This document shows positions 1 through 10,870 of a stretch of DNA of 64,000 bases, piece by piece. The DNA is from Arthrobacter sp. PM3 (GTDB lineage Bacteria; Actinomycetota; Actinomycetes; Actinomycetales; Micrococcaceae), in the NCBI RefSeq assembly GCF_003352915.1, contig NZ_CP022314.1:2020230-2084229 (forward strand). Direction: 5' to 3'. The notes under the pieces are model-generated. The model did not search any database and was not told the origin of the DNA. It saw only the letters and a list, made by a program, of their open reading frames with translations. Position numbers and translations under genes: made by a program. Position 1 is the stretch's first letter; each line of letters opens with the position of its first letter.

Positions 1-879
1 GGCACCGTGATCCTTGGCGTCGCCATCACGATCGGCAACATCGTGGTGCCGCTGATCATCCGCCGCGACTTCACCCCCGGCCGCCAAGGCGCGGCGATGG
101 GCACCTACACCGCGGCGCTGAACATTGGGTCATTCCTGACCTCCATGGTGTCCGCGCCGCTGGCCGAACTGCTGGGTTGGCGGCCCGCGATTGCCGCGAG
201 CGGGCTCTTCGCGGTGTCGGCCGGCGCCGTCTGGGTGATCGCCGTCGGCCGGCGGGCGGCGTTCATTCCGACGGCCGTCCCGGCGGCGGACCCGGGACGC
301 CCGGGAGGCAAGCTCACCTCACGGTGGATCACCGCGGCCCTGACCTTCGGGTTCGCCGGGCAGGCGTTCTCCTACTACGGCGTCACCGCCTGGCTGCCGA
401 GCCTGCTCGCGGACGAACTCGGCATGGCGCCCTCGGCCGCCGGAGCGGGGTCCTCGCTCTTCCAGATCCTGGCAATCGTCGGCGGACTCGGCGTCCCGCT
501 GGCGGCCCGTTTCGCCAGTACGACGGCGGTCGGCCTCACCCTGGGGCTGCTGTGGCTCACCGTGCCCCTGGGCCTGCTGTTCGCGCCGGAACTGTGGTGG
601 CTGTGGTGCTCGCTCGGCGGGGTGGCCCAGGGCGGCGGCATCACGCTGATCTTCCTCGCCATCATCCGGCTGGCCCGGGACCAGGCGTCTGCGGCCCGGA
701 TGTCCGCCGTCGTCCAGGGCACCGGGTACTCGTTCGGCGCGGTGGCGCCGACCCTCCTGGGCTACGTGCACGGGGTCACCGGCGCCTGGACCGGGCCGCT
801 GCTGCTGATCCTCGGCTCCGTGGCCGCCTTCATCCTGGGCACCTCGCTCTCGCTGAGCCGCGTGCCCAAACCGCGCTAG
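1..879 (+). CDS. MFS transporter, CynX/NimT-like, 5'-truncated by window edge
   Basis: This is the C-terminal part of a major facilitator superfamily permease. The frame is open from base 1, so the GTG at 7 is probably internal and the true start lies outside the window. The visible part (about 292 residues) holds alternating hydrophobic stretches consistent with eight or more membrane helices, with the central hydrophilic linker near residues 80-105. The wording around GNIVVPLIIRRDF and MGTYTAALNIGS resembles the CynX/NimT branch (cyanate, 2-nitroimidazole and related small anions or drugs). The substrate cannot be told from sequence. The stop codon at 877-879 overlaps the stop of a reverse-strand remnant at 876-878. 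Confidence 0.85.
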   Translation, partial: GTVILGVAITIGNIVVPLIIRRDFTPGRQGAAMGTYTAALNIGSFLTSMVSAPLAELLGWRPAIAASGLFAVSAGAVWVIAVGRRAAFIPTAVPAADPGRPGGKLTSRWITAALTFGFAGQAFSYYGVTAWLPSLLADELGMAPSAAGAGSSLFQILAIVGGLGVPLAARFASTTAVGLTLGLLWLTVPLGLLFAPELWWLWCSLGGVAQGGGITLIFLAIIRLARDQASAARMSAVVQGTGYSFGAVAPTLLGYVHGVTGAWTGPLLLILGSVAAFILGTSLSLSRVPKPR

Positions 880-947
880 GCGAGGATTTCGCCGGGGCCA
901 TACTCGACGGCGGCGCCGTCGGCGGGCTCTGGGATCGTAGGTGTCAC
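876..947 (-). pseudogene. Possible 3' remnant of a lost convergent gene
   Basis: Read on the minus strand, the 70 bases beyond the MFS stop end in a coherent peptide, PEPADGAAVEYGPGEILA, followed by TAG whose bases overlap the MFS stop. Codon choice (GCC, GGC, CTC, GAG) is that of the surrounding core genome. Upstream the frame runs into the lower-GC DUF6492-like gene, so nothing else of the parent remains. It could be the tail of a convergent core gene truncated when the 0.95-5.8 kb block arrived, or a chance open frame. Confidence 0.3.
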
Positions 948-1879
948 GCCGACATTGGGTTCTCGTATTCCATGAACCACTCAGCATCCTCATCGGCCGT
1001 CAACAGCTCGGTTCCCCACAACTCAACGATGAGGTCCCGCTGCGCACCAGTCAACCGCCGAAGACGCCGACGGTGAAGCCCGAACATCGCAACCCTATCG
1101 GCCCGCGCAGACTCAAGTAGCGCCAGAAATTCACTGGACCGGCGCGGGTACTTGGTGAACAGCGTCACAGCCATCTTGTCGCTGTGCTCGTACAGCCCCT
1201 CCTTGCCTGTCACAACCAAATAGGCCCAGTAAAGGTAGAACTCCGTAGCCGTAGACAGCTCAACCTCGAGAATGTCTCCAAAAGCCGTACCAGCATGCCT
1301 GGACTCAAGGTCCGACATCATCTCCCGAACGGTGCCCGTGTCCATGAGGTAAGGAGTGATGGTAGGCATCGCGGCCCCTGAGAGCCCCGAAGCCCGATCC
1401 GCTGCCCCGAACAATCCGAAAGATGCTTCTATCAAGGCACGTTGAGCCTTGGAAGCGGGGCGCCGGATCGTCTTGATCGCGGTCTCGGTAAAGAAATCAC
1501 TGACTAGGGTGCGGTGTATGAAGTGGTTTTTAGCGTCCAGCACAAGGTAGTAGCGGGAGGCCAGATTGGCCGCCACTACTAGCTTCAGGAGTTGCTGACC
1601 GTGCCAGCCCTGCGGGTCGTTATCGGGCAGTAGGTCGATTGCTGGCACATACTCGATCTTCGCCGCCAGCTCGGACGAGATCCTGGTCTCAACGTTGGAT
1701 CTTAGGAACGCCTCGACCGCAGCATTGTCCTGACCGTTCAAGACAACGATGTACCGGCCAATATTCTCGTGGTCCAGAAGACGGTCCACCGAAATAATCT
1801 GAAGGACAGCAAGCCGCGCATCGCCCTCGAACGTCACAGTCACAAGGTCAACATCACTGGGTTCAAGGTGCACCGCCAA
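944..1879 (-). CDS. DUF6492-like protein (possible glycosyltransferase-fold)
   Basis: A 311-residue soluble protein with no signal peptide or membrane segment. The N-terminal half reads like a glycosyltransferase-A-type fold: a strand-rich start (DVDLVTVTFEGD), a recognition step near IVVLNGQDN, and YYLVLDAKNHFI near residues 110-122, which looks like the D-x-K/D substitute for a DxD metal or nucleotide-sugar site seen in DUF6492 proteins. The C-terminal half has the EFYLYWAY segment of that family. Third-position GC is visibly lower than in neighbours, which suggests recent acquisition. It is divergent from the secreted LGFP protein, so a role in a surface glycan is possible but is inference. 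Confidence 0.55.
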   Translation of the reverse strand: MAVHLEPSDVDLVTVTFEGDARLAVLQIISVDRLLDHENIGRYIVVLNGQDNAAVEAFLRSNVETRISSELAAKIEYVPAIDLLPDNDPQGWHGQQLLKLVVAANLASRYYLVLDAKNHFIHRTLVSDFFTETAIKTIRRPASKAQRALIEASFGLFGAADRASGLSGAAMPTITPYLMDTGTVREMMSDLESRHAGTAFGDILEVELSTATEFYLYWAYLVVTGKEGLYEHSDKMAVTLFTKYPRRSSEFLALLESARADRVAMFGLHRRRLRRLTGAQRDLIVELWGTELLTADEDAEWFMEYENPMSA

Positions 1880-2135
1880 AGACTAACAGAGACTTATCCG
1901 CCTCTTCCGGGGTACGGCGAGGCGAGGCCTCCTGCAGTCAGCTCGGTGCGGAGACGCCCGACCAAGTAGGCACTCGCGCGCGCCCACGTAGGGGTCAAGT
2001 AGTGCCACGGACCGGGCACAGGCAGCCCCCTAAAAGTCGAGTAGGCGCCACTCGGGTGCCCTTGGACCCCCGCTCTTACGCTCCTGAGTACTGGGTTAGT
2101 CAAATCAATGTACTGATCAGAAACGGGTCTCAGCC
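1880..2135. other. Divergent intergenic region upstream of the secreted LGFP protein
   Basis: 256 bases between two divergent genes; 322 if the downstream gene starts at 2202. The stretch near 2085-2125 is AT-richer than its surroundings and probably carries promoters. I see no convincing -35/-10 pair, RNA gene or repeat. Open frames cross it on both strands, but none has a ribosome site or family resemblance. Confidence 0.4.
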
Positions 2136-5100
2136 ATGCGTGATCAAACAAAACCACGGGGTTTCTACGCCCATTTTCCGGGCCGTCGGCGCCGTCAACG
2201 TATGGCTGGGGCGGCTCGCCTCCGGCACCACCGGCCTGGCAAAAGCCCCATAACTTCGTCCCCGCAACGCCTGCGGTCGCGGGGCGCCTGGGCAGCCTCA
2301 ATAACAATGTCCCTCGCATTCGCAGGGCTGTGCACCAGCGGGATTGCCGCAGCCGACGTGGGCACGATCGCCAACGACTCCCTGCGGACGGGCTGGGATC
2401 GCGACGAGACCGTTCTCTCGCCGTCATCTGTGGCATCCTCGAACTTCGGTCGGCTATTCTCCGCCACCGTGGACGGGCAGGTTTACGCCCAGCCGTTGGT
2501 GGTCGGGGGCACCGTGGTTGCCGCGACTGAGAACAACGCGGTTTACGGGCTGGACAGCGAGACGGGCGCGGCCAAGTGGACGCGCAAGCTCGGGCCGGCG
2601 TGGCCAGCGTCCACCGTGAACTGCGGTGACCTGACGCCCAATATCGGAGTTACTTCCACCCCGGTCTATGACCCGGCATCGAAGAGCATCTTCCTGCTGG
2701 CGAAGACGAATGACGGAGCCAGTAAGCAGTTCCCGCACTGGTACATGCACAAACTGGATGTGGCGACCGGCGCGGAGAGGCCAGGGTTCCCCGTCACAAT
2801 CCAAGGCTCCCCGACAAATGACCCCGGCCGTCCGTTCAACCCAATGACGGCGATGCAGCGCCCGGGGTTGCTGCTCTTGGACGGCGTGGTTTATGCAGGG
2901 TTCGCCAGCCACTGCGACTACACCCCCTTCGTCGGCTATGTCGTCGGCGTATCGACAGCCGGCAAGCAGACGACGATGTGGGCGACAGAGTCAGGGAACG
3001 CCAACGCGGAGGGCGGCATTTGGCAGTCCGGCGGGGGACTCGTCTCCGACGGCCCCGGTCAGATCCTGCTGGCGACCGGCAACGGCATCTCCCCGAGTCC
3101 CGGCCCGGGCTCGAAGCCTCCCACCACCCTGGCCGAGGCTGTGGTCCGGCTCCGGGTGGGCACCGACGGCAACCTGAAGCCAACGGACTTCTTCAGTCCG
3201 GCCGACAACGCCAGGCTGAACCGCAACGACGCCGACCTGGGAGCCGGAGCCCCCCTCGCGATTCCCGACGGCTACGGCACAGCGAGGTACCCCCATCTGA
3301 TGGCGCAAGTCGGCAAAGACGGCCGGGTCTACCTGTTGGACCGGGACAACCTGGGCGGCATGGCGCAGGGGCCCGGTGGTACCGATGCCGTTCTCGACAT
3401 AGCCGGTCCGTACAACGGGGTGTGGGGCAAGCCTGCGTTCTTTGGGAGCAGTAGCGGCGGCTATATCTACGTCGTAGAGAGCAACGGATACCTTCGGGCG
3501 TTCAAGTTGGTGACTAGCGCCGCGGGTAGCGTCAGCCTCGCCGCCGTCGGGACCTCCGCCGGAACATTCGGGTTCAGCTCCGGTTCGCCTGTGGTGACGT
3601 CATCCGGCAAAGACGGGTCCTCCGCCCTTGTCTGGGTGGTCTATGTCAGCGGAGGAACGGGCGCGGGTGCGGAACTGCGGGCCTACAAGGCAATCCCGGA
3701 CAGCACGGGCCAGCTCAAAGAGGTTTTCAGCGCCCCCCTGGGGATCGGCGCCAAGTTCTCCTCGGTGGCAACCGATAAGGGCCGTGTGTACGTCGGCACC
3801 CGCGACGGGCACGTGCTCGGGTTCGGCGCCCCAACAACGGCGGCAGTAGGAGCTAAGGACACCGATCTGGGCTACACCAAGGTGGGTACCGCTGCAGCCG
3901 GAACCATTACAGTCACCGCATCCCGGACCGTGACGATTAGTTCCATCACCACAGGTGCACCGTTTAAGATTGGAACCTCGCTGACGCTGCCTCGGAAGGT
4001 GTCTAAAGGCGGAAGTCTCGCGGTCCCTGTGACGTTCTCGCCCGCAGCAGCCGGACAGGTTGACGGCACGCTGACCGTCAAGACCACGGACGGGGAGACC
4101 GTCCTCCTCGGCGTCCACGCCGTTGGTACGAAGGACGGCCTGGGCGCGACCCCGGCCCTGATCCAATACACCGATGTGCCAACGAAGACAACCAGCCGGC
4201 AGACGATCAACATCGTCAACACCGGCACAACCGCCGTCAAGCTCACCCGCGTCACCCTCCCAGTCGACGCGGCGCTGAAAGTGGATGCAAGCACGGTGCC
4301 GGTCGTGGGCCAGACGATCCAACCCCTCGGCTCAGTGCCGGTGTCCCTGACCTTCAGCCCTACAACGGCTAAGCCGGTGACCGACTCTCTAGCGGTCGTC
4401 AGCGACCGCGGCGGGGTGACCGTCAAAATTACCGCGACGGCGATCTCCGGAACAGCGCACCTGGAGGTGCCGCGCACTCTGGACTTTGGCGATGTCCCCG
4501 TCGGGACATCGGTTACCCGGGTTTTTCCGATCAAGAACACCGGAAACATCCCGATGACCATAACTAAGGCGAAAGCGCCGCAGGGGGTCTTCTCCACGGC
4601 AACTCCCATTTCCGAGGGCTTAAAGGTCCCTGCCGGTGAGACTGCCTACCAGACAGTGACCTTTGCGCCGTCGGCCGTTGGGCAAGCCGGGACGAGCGAG
4701 ACCTTTTACCTGGTCACCGCCGATGACGGCCAGGCCGCCCAGAAAGTCATGCTCACAGGGAGGGGCACCGACGACCCCATCGCCGCCTACGGGTGGAAGA
4801 TCAATGCCGGCCGCCCGGGGACGATCCTGGGCCGGATGCTGACCTCCGAGTACCCCGTGGCGGGAGGGAAGTGCCAGGACTACAACGGGGGCATGATCTG
4901 CTGGTCAGCCAAGACCGGGGCCCATGCAGTGCTCGGTGAGATCAGCAAACGCTACAGGGCCGCCGGCGGTCCGGCCGGCGTCCTGGGCTTCCCCATTTCC
5001 GACCAGAAAGCTTCACCGGACAAAGTAGGCCGTTACAGTGATTTCGCCGGCTCGGGCGGATCTTCGATCTACTACTCCCCGACCACCGGAGCGCACTTTG

Positions 5101-5771
5101 TTCTGGGCTCGATCCGGTCCAAATGGATGGCACTGGGTGCGGAGACCGGGCCGCTGGGGTATCCGACCACCGATGAGAAGCGCGCGCCCGACGGGAGGGG
5201 ACGGTACAACCATTTCTCCGGTGCCGGCGGGGCATCGATCTACTGGACGCCAACTACAAAGGCGCACTCGGTGACAGGGGCGGTCCGAACCAAGTGGGCG
5301 TCGCTGGGCTGGGAGACGGGCCTGGGCTATCCGACCACCGACACGACGACTTCGGCCGACAAGGTGGGGAAGTACAACCACTTCTCAGGTAAGGATGGAA
5401 GCTCGATCTTCTGGTCACCTAAGACCGGCGCGCACTCCGTCATGGGATCAATACGAGCCAAGTGGGCGTCGCTGGGCTGGGAGACAGGTCTGCTGGGTTA
5501 TCCGATCACGGATGAGAAGCGCGCGCCCGACGGGCGGGGGCGGTACAACCATTTCTCCGGTGCCGGCGGGGCATCGATCTACTGGACGAACCGTACCGGG
5601 GCGCACTCGGTGTACGGTGCGATCCGTTCGAAGTGGGCGTCGCTCGGCTGGGAGACGAGTCGGCTGGGGTACCCCACGAGGGACTCGTACACGGTATCCG
5701 TCGGCCGGGCAACGGATTTTCAGCGTGGACGGCTGACGTGGCATGCCGCTGCCAGGAAAGTCACCGGGTAG
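2136..5771 (+). CDS. Secreted beta-propeller / choice-of-anchor D / LGFP-repeat protein
   Basis: A 1211-residue exported protein. A long arginine-rich n-region precedes a hydrophobic stretch (about residues 50-68) ending CTSGIAAADVG, consistent with a Sec signal peptide. Residues 75-560 form a PQQ-type beta-propeller (recurrent YGLDSETGAAKW-like, VYVGTRDGHVLGF-like blades). Residues 570-880 are three immunoglobulin-like choice-of-anchor D modules, the last with the typical LDFGDVPVGTSVTR. Residues 885-1211 hold five LGFP repeats (about 53 residues each, with LG[FY]P..D cores), which in actinobacteria bind or sit in the cell wall. The start is uncertain: ATG 2136 has no clear ribosome site and ATG 2202 is an in-frame alternative. 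The substrate is unknown; a wall-associated adhesin or scaffold is plausible. Confidence 0.8.
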   Translation: MRDQTKPRGFYAHFPGRRRRQRMAGAARLRHHRPGKSPITSSPQRLRSRGAWAASITMSLAFAGLCTSGIAAADVGTIANDSLRTGWDRDETVLSPSSVASSNFGRLFSATVDGQVYAQPLVVGGTVVAATENNAVYGLDSETGAAKWTRKLGPAWPASTVNCGDLTPNIGVTSTPVYDPASKSIFLLAKTNDGASKQFPHWYMHKLDVATGAERPGFPVTIQGSPTNDPGRPFNPMTAMQRPGLLLLDGVVYAGFASHCDYTPFVGYVVGVSTAGKQTTMWATESGNANAEGGIWQSGGGLVSDGPGQILLATGNGISPSPGPGSKPPTTLAEAVVRLRVGTDGNLKPTDFFSPADNARLNRNDADLGAGAPLAIPDGYGTARYPHLMAQVGKDGRVYLLDRDNLGGMAQGPGGTDAVLDIAGPYNGVWGKPAFFGSSSGGYIYVVESNGYLRAFKLVTSAAGSVSLAAVGTSAGTFGFSSGSPVVTSSGKDGSSALVWVVYVSGGTGAGAELRAYKAIPDSTGQLKEVFSAPLGIGAKFSSVATDKGRVYVGTRDGHVLGFGAPTTAAVGAKDTDLGYTKVGTAAAGTITVTASRTVTISSITTGAPFKIGTSLTLPRKVSKGGSLAVPVTFSPAAAGQVDGTLTVKTTDGETVLLGVHAVGTKDGLGATPALIQYTDVPTKTTSRQTINIVNTGTTAVKLTRVTLPVDAALKVDASTVPVVGQTIQPLGSVPVSLTFSPTTAKPVTDSLAVVSDRGGVTVKITATAISGTAHLEVPRTLDFGDVPVGTSVTRVFPIKNTGNIPMTITKAKAPQGVFSTATPISEGLKVPAGETAYQTVTFAPSAVGQAGTSETFYLVTADDGQAAQKVMLTGRGTDDPIAAYGWKINAGRPGTILGRMLTSEYPVAGGKCQDYNGGMICWSAKTGAHAVLGEISKRYRAAGGPAGVLGFPISDQKASPDKVGRYSDFAGSGGSSIYYSPTTGAHFVLGSIRSKWMALGAETGPLGYPTTDEKRAPDGRGRYNHFSGAGGASIYWTPTTKAHSVTGAVRTKWASLGWETGLGYPTTDTTTSADKVGKYNHFSGKDGSSIFWSPKTGAHSVMGSIRAKWASLGWETGLLGYPITDEKRAPDGRGRYNHFSGAGGASIYWTNRTGAHSVYGAIRSKWASLGWETSRLGYPTRDSYTVSVGRATDFQRGRLTWHAAARKVTG
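5172..5588 (+). repeat. Near-identical DNA repeats inside the LGFP array
   Basis: The 78 bases at 5172-5249 and 5511-5588 differ at only two positions, although the intervening LGFP unit (5250-5510) is clearly diverged and lacks one residue. This pattern fits recent duplication or gene conversion between non-adjacent units. Confidence 0.85.
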
Positions 5772-5790
5772 CTGAAGCGCCGGACAACAA

Positions 5791-5825
5791 TTGAGGCCCA
5801 TGTTTACCGAAAACATGGGCCTCAA
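5791..5825. terminator. Perfect 15-bp inverted repeat after the LGFP gene
   Basis: The arms 5791-5805 and 5811-5825 are perfectly complementary (15 bp, core GAGGCCCATG) around a 5-base loop, 20 bases after the stop codon. There is no long U tract, so it may work in both directions as a strong hairpin. Confidence 0.75.
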
Positions 5826-5889
5826 CCTTCATCCCGACGCCGTTGTCGAGCTGCAGGGTGTTCCGTTGCTGGGCTGCCACCCGGATCTC

Positions 5890-5919
5890 GGGCTGCCTGT
5901 TGCGAAGGGCGGGCAGCCC
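5890..5919 (-). terminator. Candidate aceB terminator hairpin
   Basis: GGGCTGCC (5890-5897) pairs with GGCAGCCC (5912-5919) just past the aceB stop on the minus strand. It is GC-rich with no U run, as is common in actinobacteria. Confidence 0.5.
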
Positions 5920-5938
5920 AGCGGACGGAGTTCTTTCG

Positions 5939-7603
<1,665 letters not shown>

Positions 7604-7695
7604 TTCGGTCTCCTTGGAGAATCAGACGGTTCGACGACGGCCGGCAGGACGGGATTGGGGCCGAAAAAGGCAATCCTCCGCGTGCTATTCCCCAT

Positions 7696-7832
7696 CCCCG
7701 CCCTTGGTCCTCGCAGAGCTCGGACGGGCGGGGACAGGGCCCCTTTTACGCACGCTTCCGGATCGCCTTTCCCGGCCCCGGTGCGGTGGCGGCCGTCGTC
7801 GTGCCTTCCAGTGAGCGACGTGAACAGCTCAC
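7696..7832 (-). terminator. Hairpins in the aceA-aceB spacer
   Basis: Two inverted repeats lie in the 246-base spacer: GTGAGC/GCTCAC (7811-7816 with 7827-7832), closest to the aceA stop, and CCCCGCCC/GGGCGGGG (7696-7703 with 7736-7743). They may terminate or attenuate read-through from aceA into aceB. Confidence 0.4.
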
Positions 7833-7849
7833 CTTAGGCGGGGAAGTTT

Positions 7850-9196
7850 CTAGTGGAACTGGCCCTCTTCTGTGGATCCCACGAGAGCCAAAGTGGATGC
7901 GTTCGGGTTGAGCGCGGTGGCGATGTCGTCGAAGTAGCCGGTGCCGACTTCGCGCTGGTGCTTGGTCGCGGTGTAGCCGCGGGACTCGGAGGCGAATTCC
8001 TTCTCCTGCAGCTCGACGTAGGCGCTCATGCCTTCCCGGGCGTAGCCGTGGGCGAGGTCGAACATCGAGTAGTTCAGGGCGTGGAAGCCGGCCAGGGTGA
8101 TGAACTGGAACGTGAAGCCCATGGCGCCGAGTTCGCGCTGGAACTTCGCGATCGTGGCGTCGTCCAGGTGCTTGCGCCAGTTGAACGACGGCGAGCAGTT
8201 GTAGGAGAGCATCTGGTCCGGGAACTCGGCCTTGACGGATTCGGCGAACTTGCGCGCCAGCTCCAGGTCCGGGGTGCCGGTCTCCATCCAGATGAGGTCG
8301 GAGTACGGGGCGTAAGCCTTGGCGCGGGCGATGCACGGCTCGATCCCGTTGCGGACCTTGTAGAAGCCCTCGGCCGTGCGAACCGGCTGTCCGCCTTCGC
8401 GGAGGATAAATTCCTGGTCACGCTCGTCGACGTCGGAGGTGATCAGGGTGGCAGCCTCGGCGTCGGTGCGGGCGATGACAACCGTCGGCGTGCCGGCGAC
8501 GTCCGCGGCGAGGCGGGCGGCGTTCAGGGTGCGGACGTGCTGCTGCGTGGGGATCAGGACCTTGCCGCCGAGGTGGCCACACTTCTTTTCCGAGGCGAGC
8601 TGGTCCTCCCAGTGCACGCCCGCGGCGCCGGCCTGGATCATGGATTTCATGAGCTCGTAGGCGTTCAGCGGGCCGCCGAAGCCGGCCTCGGCGTCGGCCA
8701 CAATCGGGACCAGCCAGTCCTGAACCGTCTGGATGCCCTCGGAGAACTCGATCTGGTCGGCACGGAGCAGCGCGTTGTTGATGCGGCGGACCACGGTGGG
8801 AACCGAGTTGGCCGGGTACAGCGACTGGTCCGGGTAGGTGTGGCCGGAGTTGTTGGCGTCCGCGGCGACCTGCCAGCCGGAAAGGTAGATGGCGCGCAGG
8901 CCGGCCTTGACCTGCTGCACCGCCTGGTTGCCGGTCAGGGCGCCGAGGGCGTTGGTGTATTTGCCGGTCTTGTGCTCCTCGGTGAGCTGCTTCCACAGCT
9001 TTTCGGAACCGCGGCGGGCCAGCGTGTGTTCCTCGGAGACACGGCCGCGGAGCCGGACGACGTCGGCCGCTGAGTAATCGCGGGTGACACCTTCCCAGCG
9101 CTGGTTGGCGGCCCACTCGAGCTCCAGTGCGGCGGCCTGCTCTGTTGCGTCCTGGACGGTCGGCTGCTGGGTGGGCTCAAATGCTGCAGTCATCAT
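7850..9196 (-). CDS. aceA: Isocitrate lyase
   Basis: First glyoxylate-shunt enzyme: cleaves isocitrate to succinate and glyoxylate. Its 448 residues are the typical short bacterial/actinobacterial length. The catalytic loop KKCGHLGGK is seen near residues 204-212, with the metal-binding [10 protein letters not shown] segment before it. The protein starts ATG-ATG; AAGGAGACA precedes the first ATG closely. It is divergent from ramB across a 180-base region that carries candidate operators, so control by RamB is expected from the Corynebacterium and Mycobacterium precedent. Confidence 0.96.
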   Translation of the reverse strand: MMTAAFEPTQQPTVQDATEQAAALELEWAANQRWEGVTRDYSAADVVRLRGRVSEEHTLARRGSEKLWKQLTEEHKTGKYTNALGALTGNQAVQQVKAGLRAIYLSGWQVAADANNSGHTYPDQSLYPANSVPTVVRRINNALLRADQIEFSEGIQTVQDWLVPIVADAEAGFGGPLNAYELMKSMIQAGAAGVHWEDQLASEKKCGHLGGKVLIPTQQHVRTLNAARLAADVAGTPTVVIARTDAEAATLITSDVDERDQEFILREGGQPVRTAEGFYKVRNGIEPCIARAKAYAPYSDLIWMETGTPDLELARKFAESVKAEFPDQMLSYNCSPSFNWRKHLDDATIAKFQRELGAMGFTFQFITLAGFHALNYSMFDLAHGYAREGMSAYVELQEKEFASESRGYTATKHQREVGTGYFDDIATALNPNASTLALVGSTEEGQFH

Positions 9197-9241
9197 TGTC
9201 TCCTTGGTGGGTCCGGGACTCGTGGTTTCCGGGAGCGGGCC

Positions 9242-9255
9242 TTGCGTCTCTGCAA
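9242..9255. promoter_or_regulatory. TTGC-N6-GCAA inverted repeat in the aceA leader
   Basis: TTGC (9242-9245) and GCAA (9252-9255) are separated by 6 bases in the aceA/ramB divergent region, about 50 bases before the aceA start. Corynebacterial RamB boxes centre on TTTGCAAA-like sequence, so this is a weak candidate site only. Confidence 0.3.
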
Positions 9256-9349
9256 ATCCCGGCCGGTGATTCCCGGATAGTGAATCTTTCCGTGAGAACT
9301 ACTTTTCTGCACTTTCCAAGAGGTTTCTAGACCAAATCTATGGAAAGAA

Positions 9350-9370
9350 ATGCGGTTCTTCGCATATTCT
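9350..9370 (+). promoter_or_regulatory. Leaderless ramB promoter overlapped by a palindrome
   Basis: A TATTCT -10 element (9365-9370) lies 6 bases before the ramB ATG at 9377, which implies a leaderless transcript; there is no ribosome site. ATGCG (9350-9354) and CGCAT (9361-9365) form an inverted repeat with a 6-base spacer that runs into the -10. This placement suits an autoregulatory operator. Confidence 0.5.
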
Positions 9371-9376
9371 CAATAA

Positions 9377-10861
9377 ATGCATGCCGCCAGCTGGAACCGC
9401 CAAGTTTCGTCCCTGCCAACACCTGCCGCGCCGGAGGTGGACGTCATCAGCATGGGCCGCCGCGTCCGTCACCTGCGCAAGGCGGCGGGCCTGACGCTCG
9501 ATGACCTGAGCGCCGCCGTCGGGACCGCCCCGAGCCAGCTGAGCCTGATTGAAAACGGCAAGCGCGAGCCCAAACTCGGCCTGCTCCAGCAGCTCGCCGG
9601 GGCCCTGGGCGTCAGCATCGACGAACTGCTCGGCGCGGAGCCGCCCAACCGCCGCGCGGCTCTGGAAATCGAACTGGAACGGTACCAGCGCAGCCCGCTC
9701 TACGAGTCGCTGAACCTGCCGAAAATCCGCATCAGCTCGCGGCTTCCGATGGATGTGCTCGAGTCCATGGTGGGGCTGCAGCACGAGCTTGAGCGCCGGC
9801 TCAACGAGCAGGTGGCGACGCCGGAGGAAGCCCGCCGCGCGAATGGCGAGTTGCGGGCCATGATGCGGGAGCGGAACAACTACTTCCCGGAGTATGAGGC
9901 CGAGGCCCAGAAGGTCCTGGCTTCGGTGGGGCACACCAGCGGACCGCTGTCCCACCACGTCATCGCGGACATCGCCGGGCACCTCGGTTTCAGCCTCCAC
10001 CACGTGGGGGATCTGCCGCATTCCACCCGGTCGGTGACCGATCTTAAGAACCGCAGAATTTACCTCACGCAGAACCAGCGCACCGATCACGACCCCCGCT
10101 CGGTGCTGCTGCAGGCCCTGGGCCACTACGTCCTGGGCCACCAGACACCGTCGAACTACGGCGACTTCCTGATGCAGCGCGTGGCCACGAACTACTTTGC
10201 CGCCGCCCTGCTGCTGCCCGAGCAGGCGACCGTGGAGTTCCTGCAGCGGGCCAAGCAGGCCAAGGAAATCGCGGTCGAGGACATCCGGGACGCGTTCGCC
10301 GTGTCCTACGAGACCGCTGCCCACCGTTTCACCAACCTCGCCACCCAGCACCTGGACCTCCGCACGCACTTCCAGAAGACCCACAAGAGCGGCATCATCT
10401 ACAAGGCCTACGAGAACGACGGCGTGACCTTCCCGCAGGACCATACCGGCGCCATCGAGGGCCAGCCGTCGTGCAAGAACTGGACGTCGCGGGTGGTGTT
10501 CGACGTCCCGGACAAGTTCAGCGCCTACAACCAGTACACGGACACCCCGGCCGGGACCTACTGGTGCACGGCCCGGACCGAGCGCTCCGCCAACGGGGAG
10601 TTCTCGCTCTCCGTGGGCGTGCCGTATGCGCACGTGAAGTGGTTCCGCGGCCGCGACACCACCGAGCGGTCCAAGTCCACCTGCCCGGACGAAAGCTGCT
10701 GTCGCCGGCCGCCGGCATCGCTGACCGCCGAATGGGCCGGCAACGCCTGGCCCTCGGCCCGGGCCCACTCGCACCTGCTGGCCGCCATGCCGCCGGGTGC
10801 CTTCCCCGGCGTGGACGAGACCGAGGTCTACTCCTTCCTGCAGGCCCACTCCGGCAGCTGA
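9377..10861 (+). CDS. ramB: RamB-type short-chain fatty-acyl/acetate regulator (XRE + ImmA/IrrE-like)
   Basis: A 494-residue transcription regulator. Residues 25-80 form an XRE helix-turn-helix (GRRVRHLRKAAGLTLDDL, SQLSLIENGKREPKLG). Residues 190-320 resemble the ImmA/IrrE (DUF955) module, and the C-terminal third is the DUF2083-type domain with a cysteine cluster CPDESCC near residue 440. This order is that of RamB/ScfR, which control acetate and glyoxylate genes in Corynebacterium and Mycobacterium. It is divergent from aceA and followed by poxB (acetate-forming). The ATG at 9377 appears leaderless; ATG 9452 in front of GRRVRH is a later alternative. Confidence 0.88.
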   Translation: MHAASWNRQVSSLPTPAAPEVDVISMGRRVRHLRKAAGLTLDDLSAAVGTAPSQLSLIENGKREPKLGLLQQLAGALGVSIDELLGAEPPNRRAALEIELERYQRSPLYESLNLPKIRISSRLPMDVLESMVGLQHELERRLNEQVATPEEARRANGELRAMMRERNNYFPEYEAEAQKVLASVGHTSGPLSHHVIADIAGHLGFSLHHVGDLPHSTRSVTDLKNRRIYLTQNQRTDHDPRSVLLQALGHYVLGHQTPSNYGDFLMQRVATNYFAAALLLPEQATVEFLQRAKQAKEIAVEDIRDAFAVSYETAAHRFTNLATQHLDLRTHFQKTHKSGIIYKAYENDGVTFPQDHTGAIEGQPSCKNWTSRVVFDVPDKFSAYNQYTDTPAGTYWCTARTERSANGEFSLSVGVPYAHVKWFRGRDTTERSKSTCPDESCCRRPPASLTAEWAGNAWPSARAHSHLLAAMPPGAFPGVDETEVYSFLQAHSGS

Positions 10862-10870
10862 CCCACCCCC

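Noticed and set aside
1894..2253. Protein-like open frames on both strands between the DUF6492-like and LGFP genes
   Set aside because: They lack ribosome sites and family motifs, and run into the signal-peptide region of the LGFP gene; best read as chance frames.
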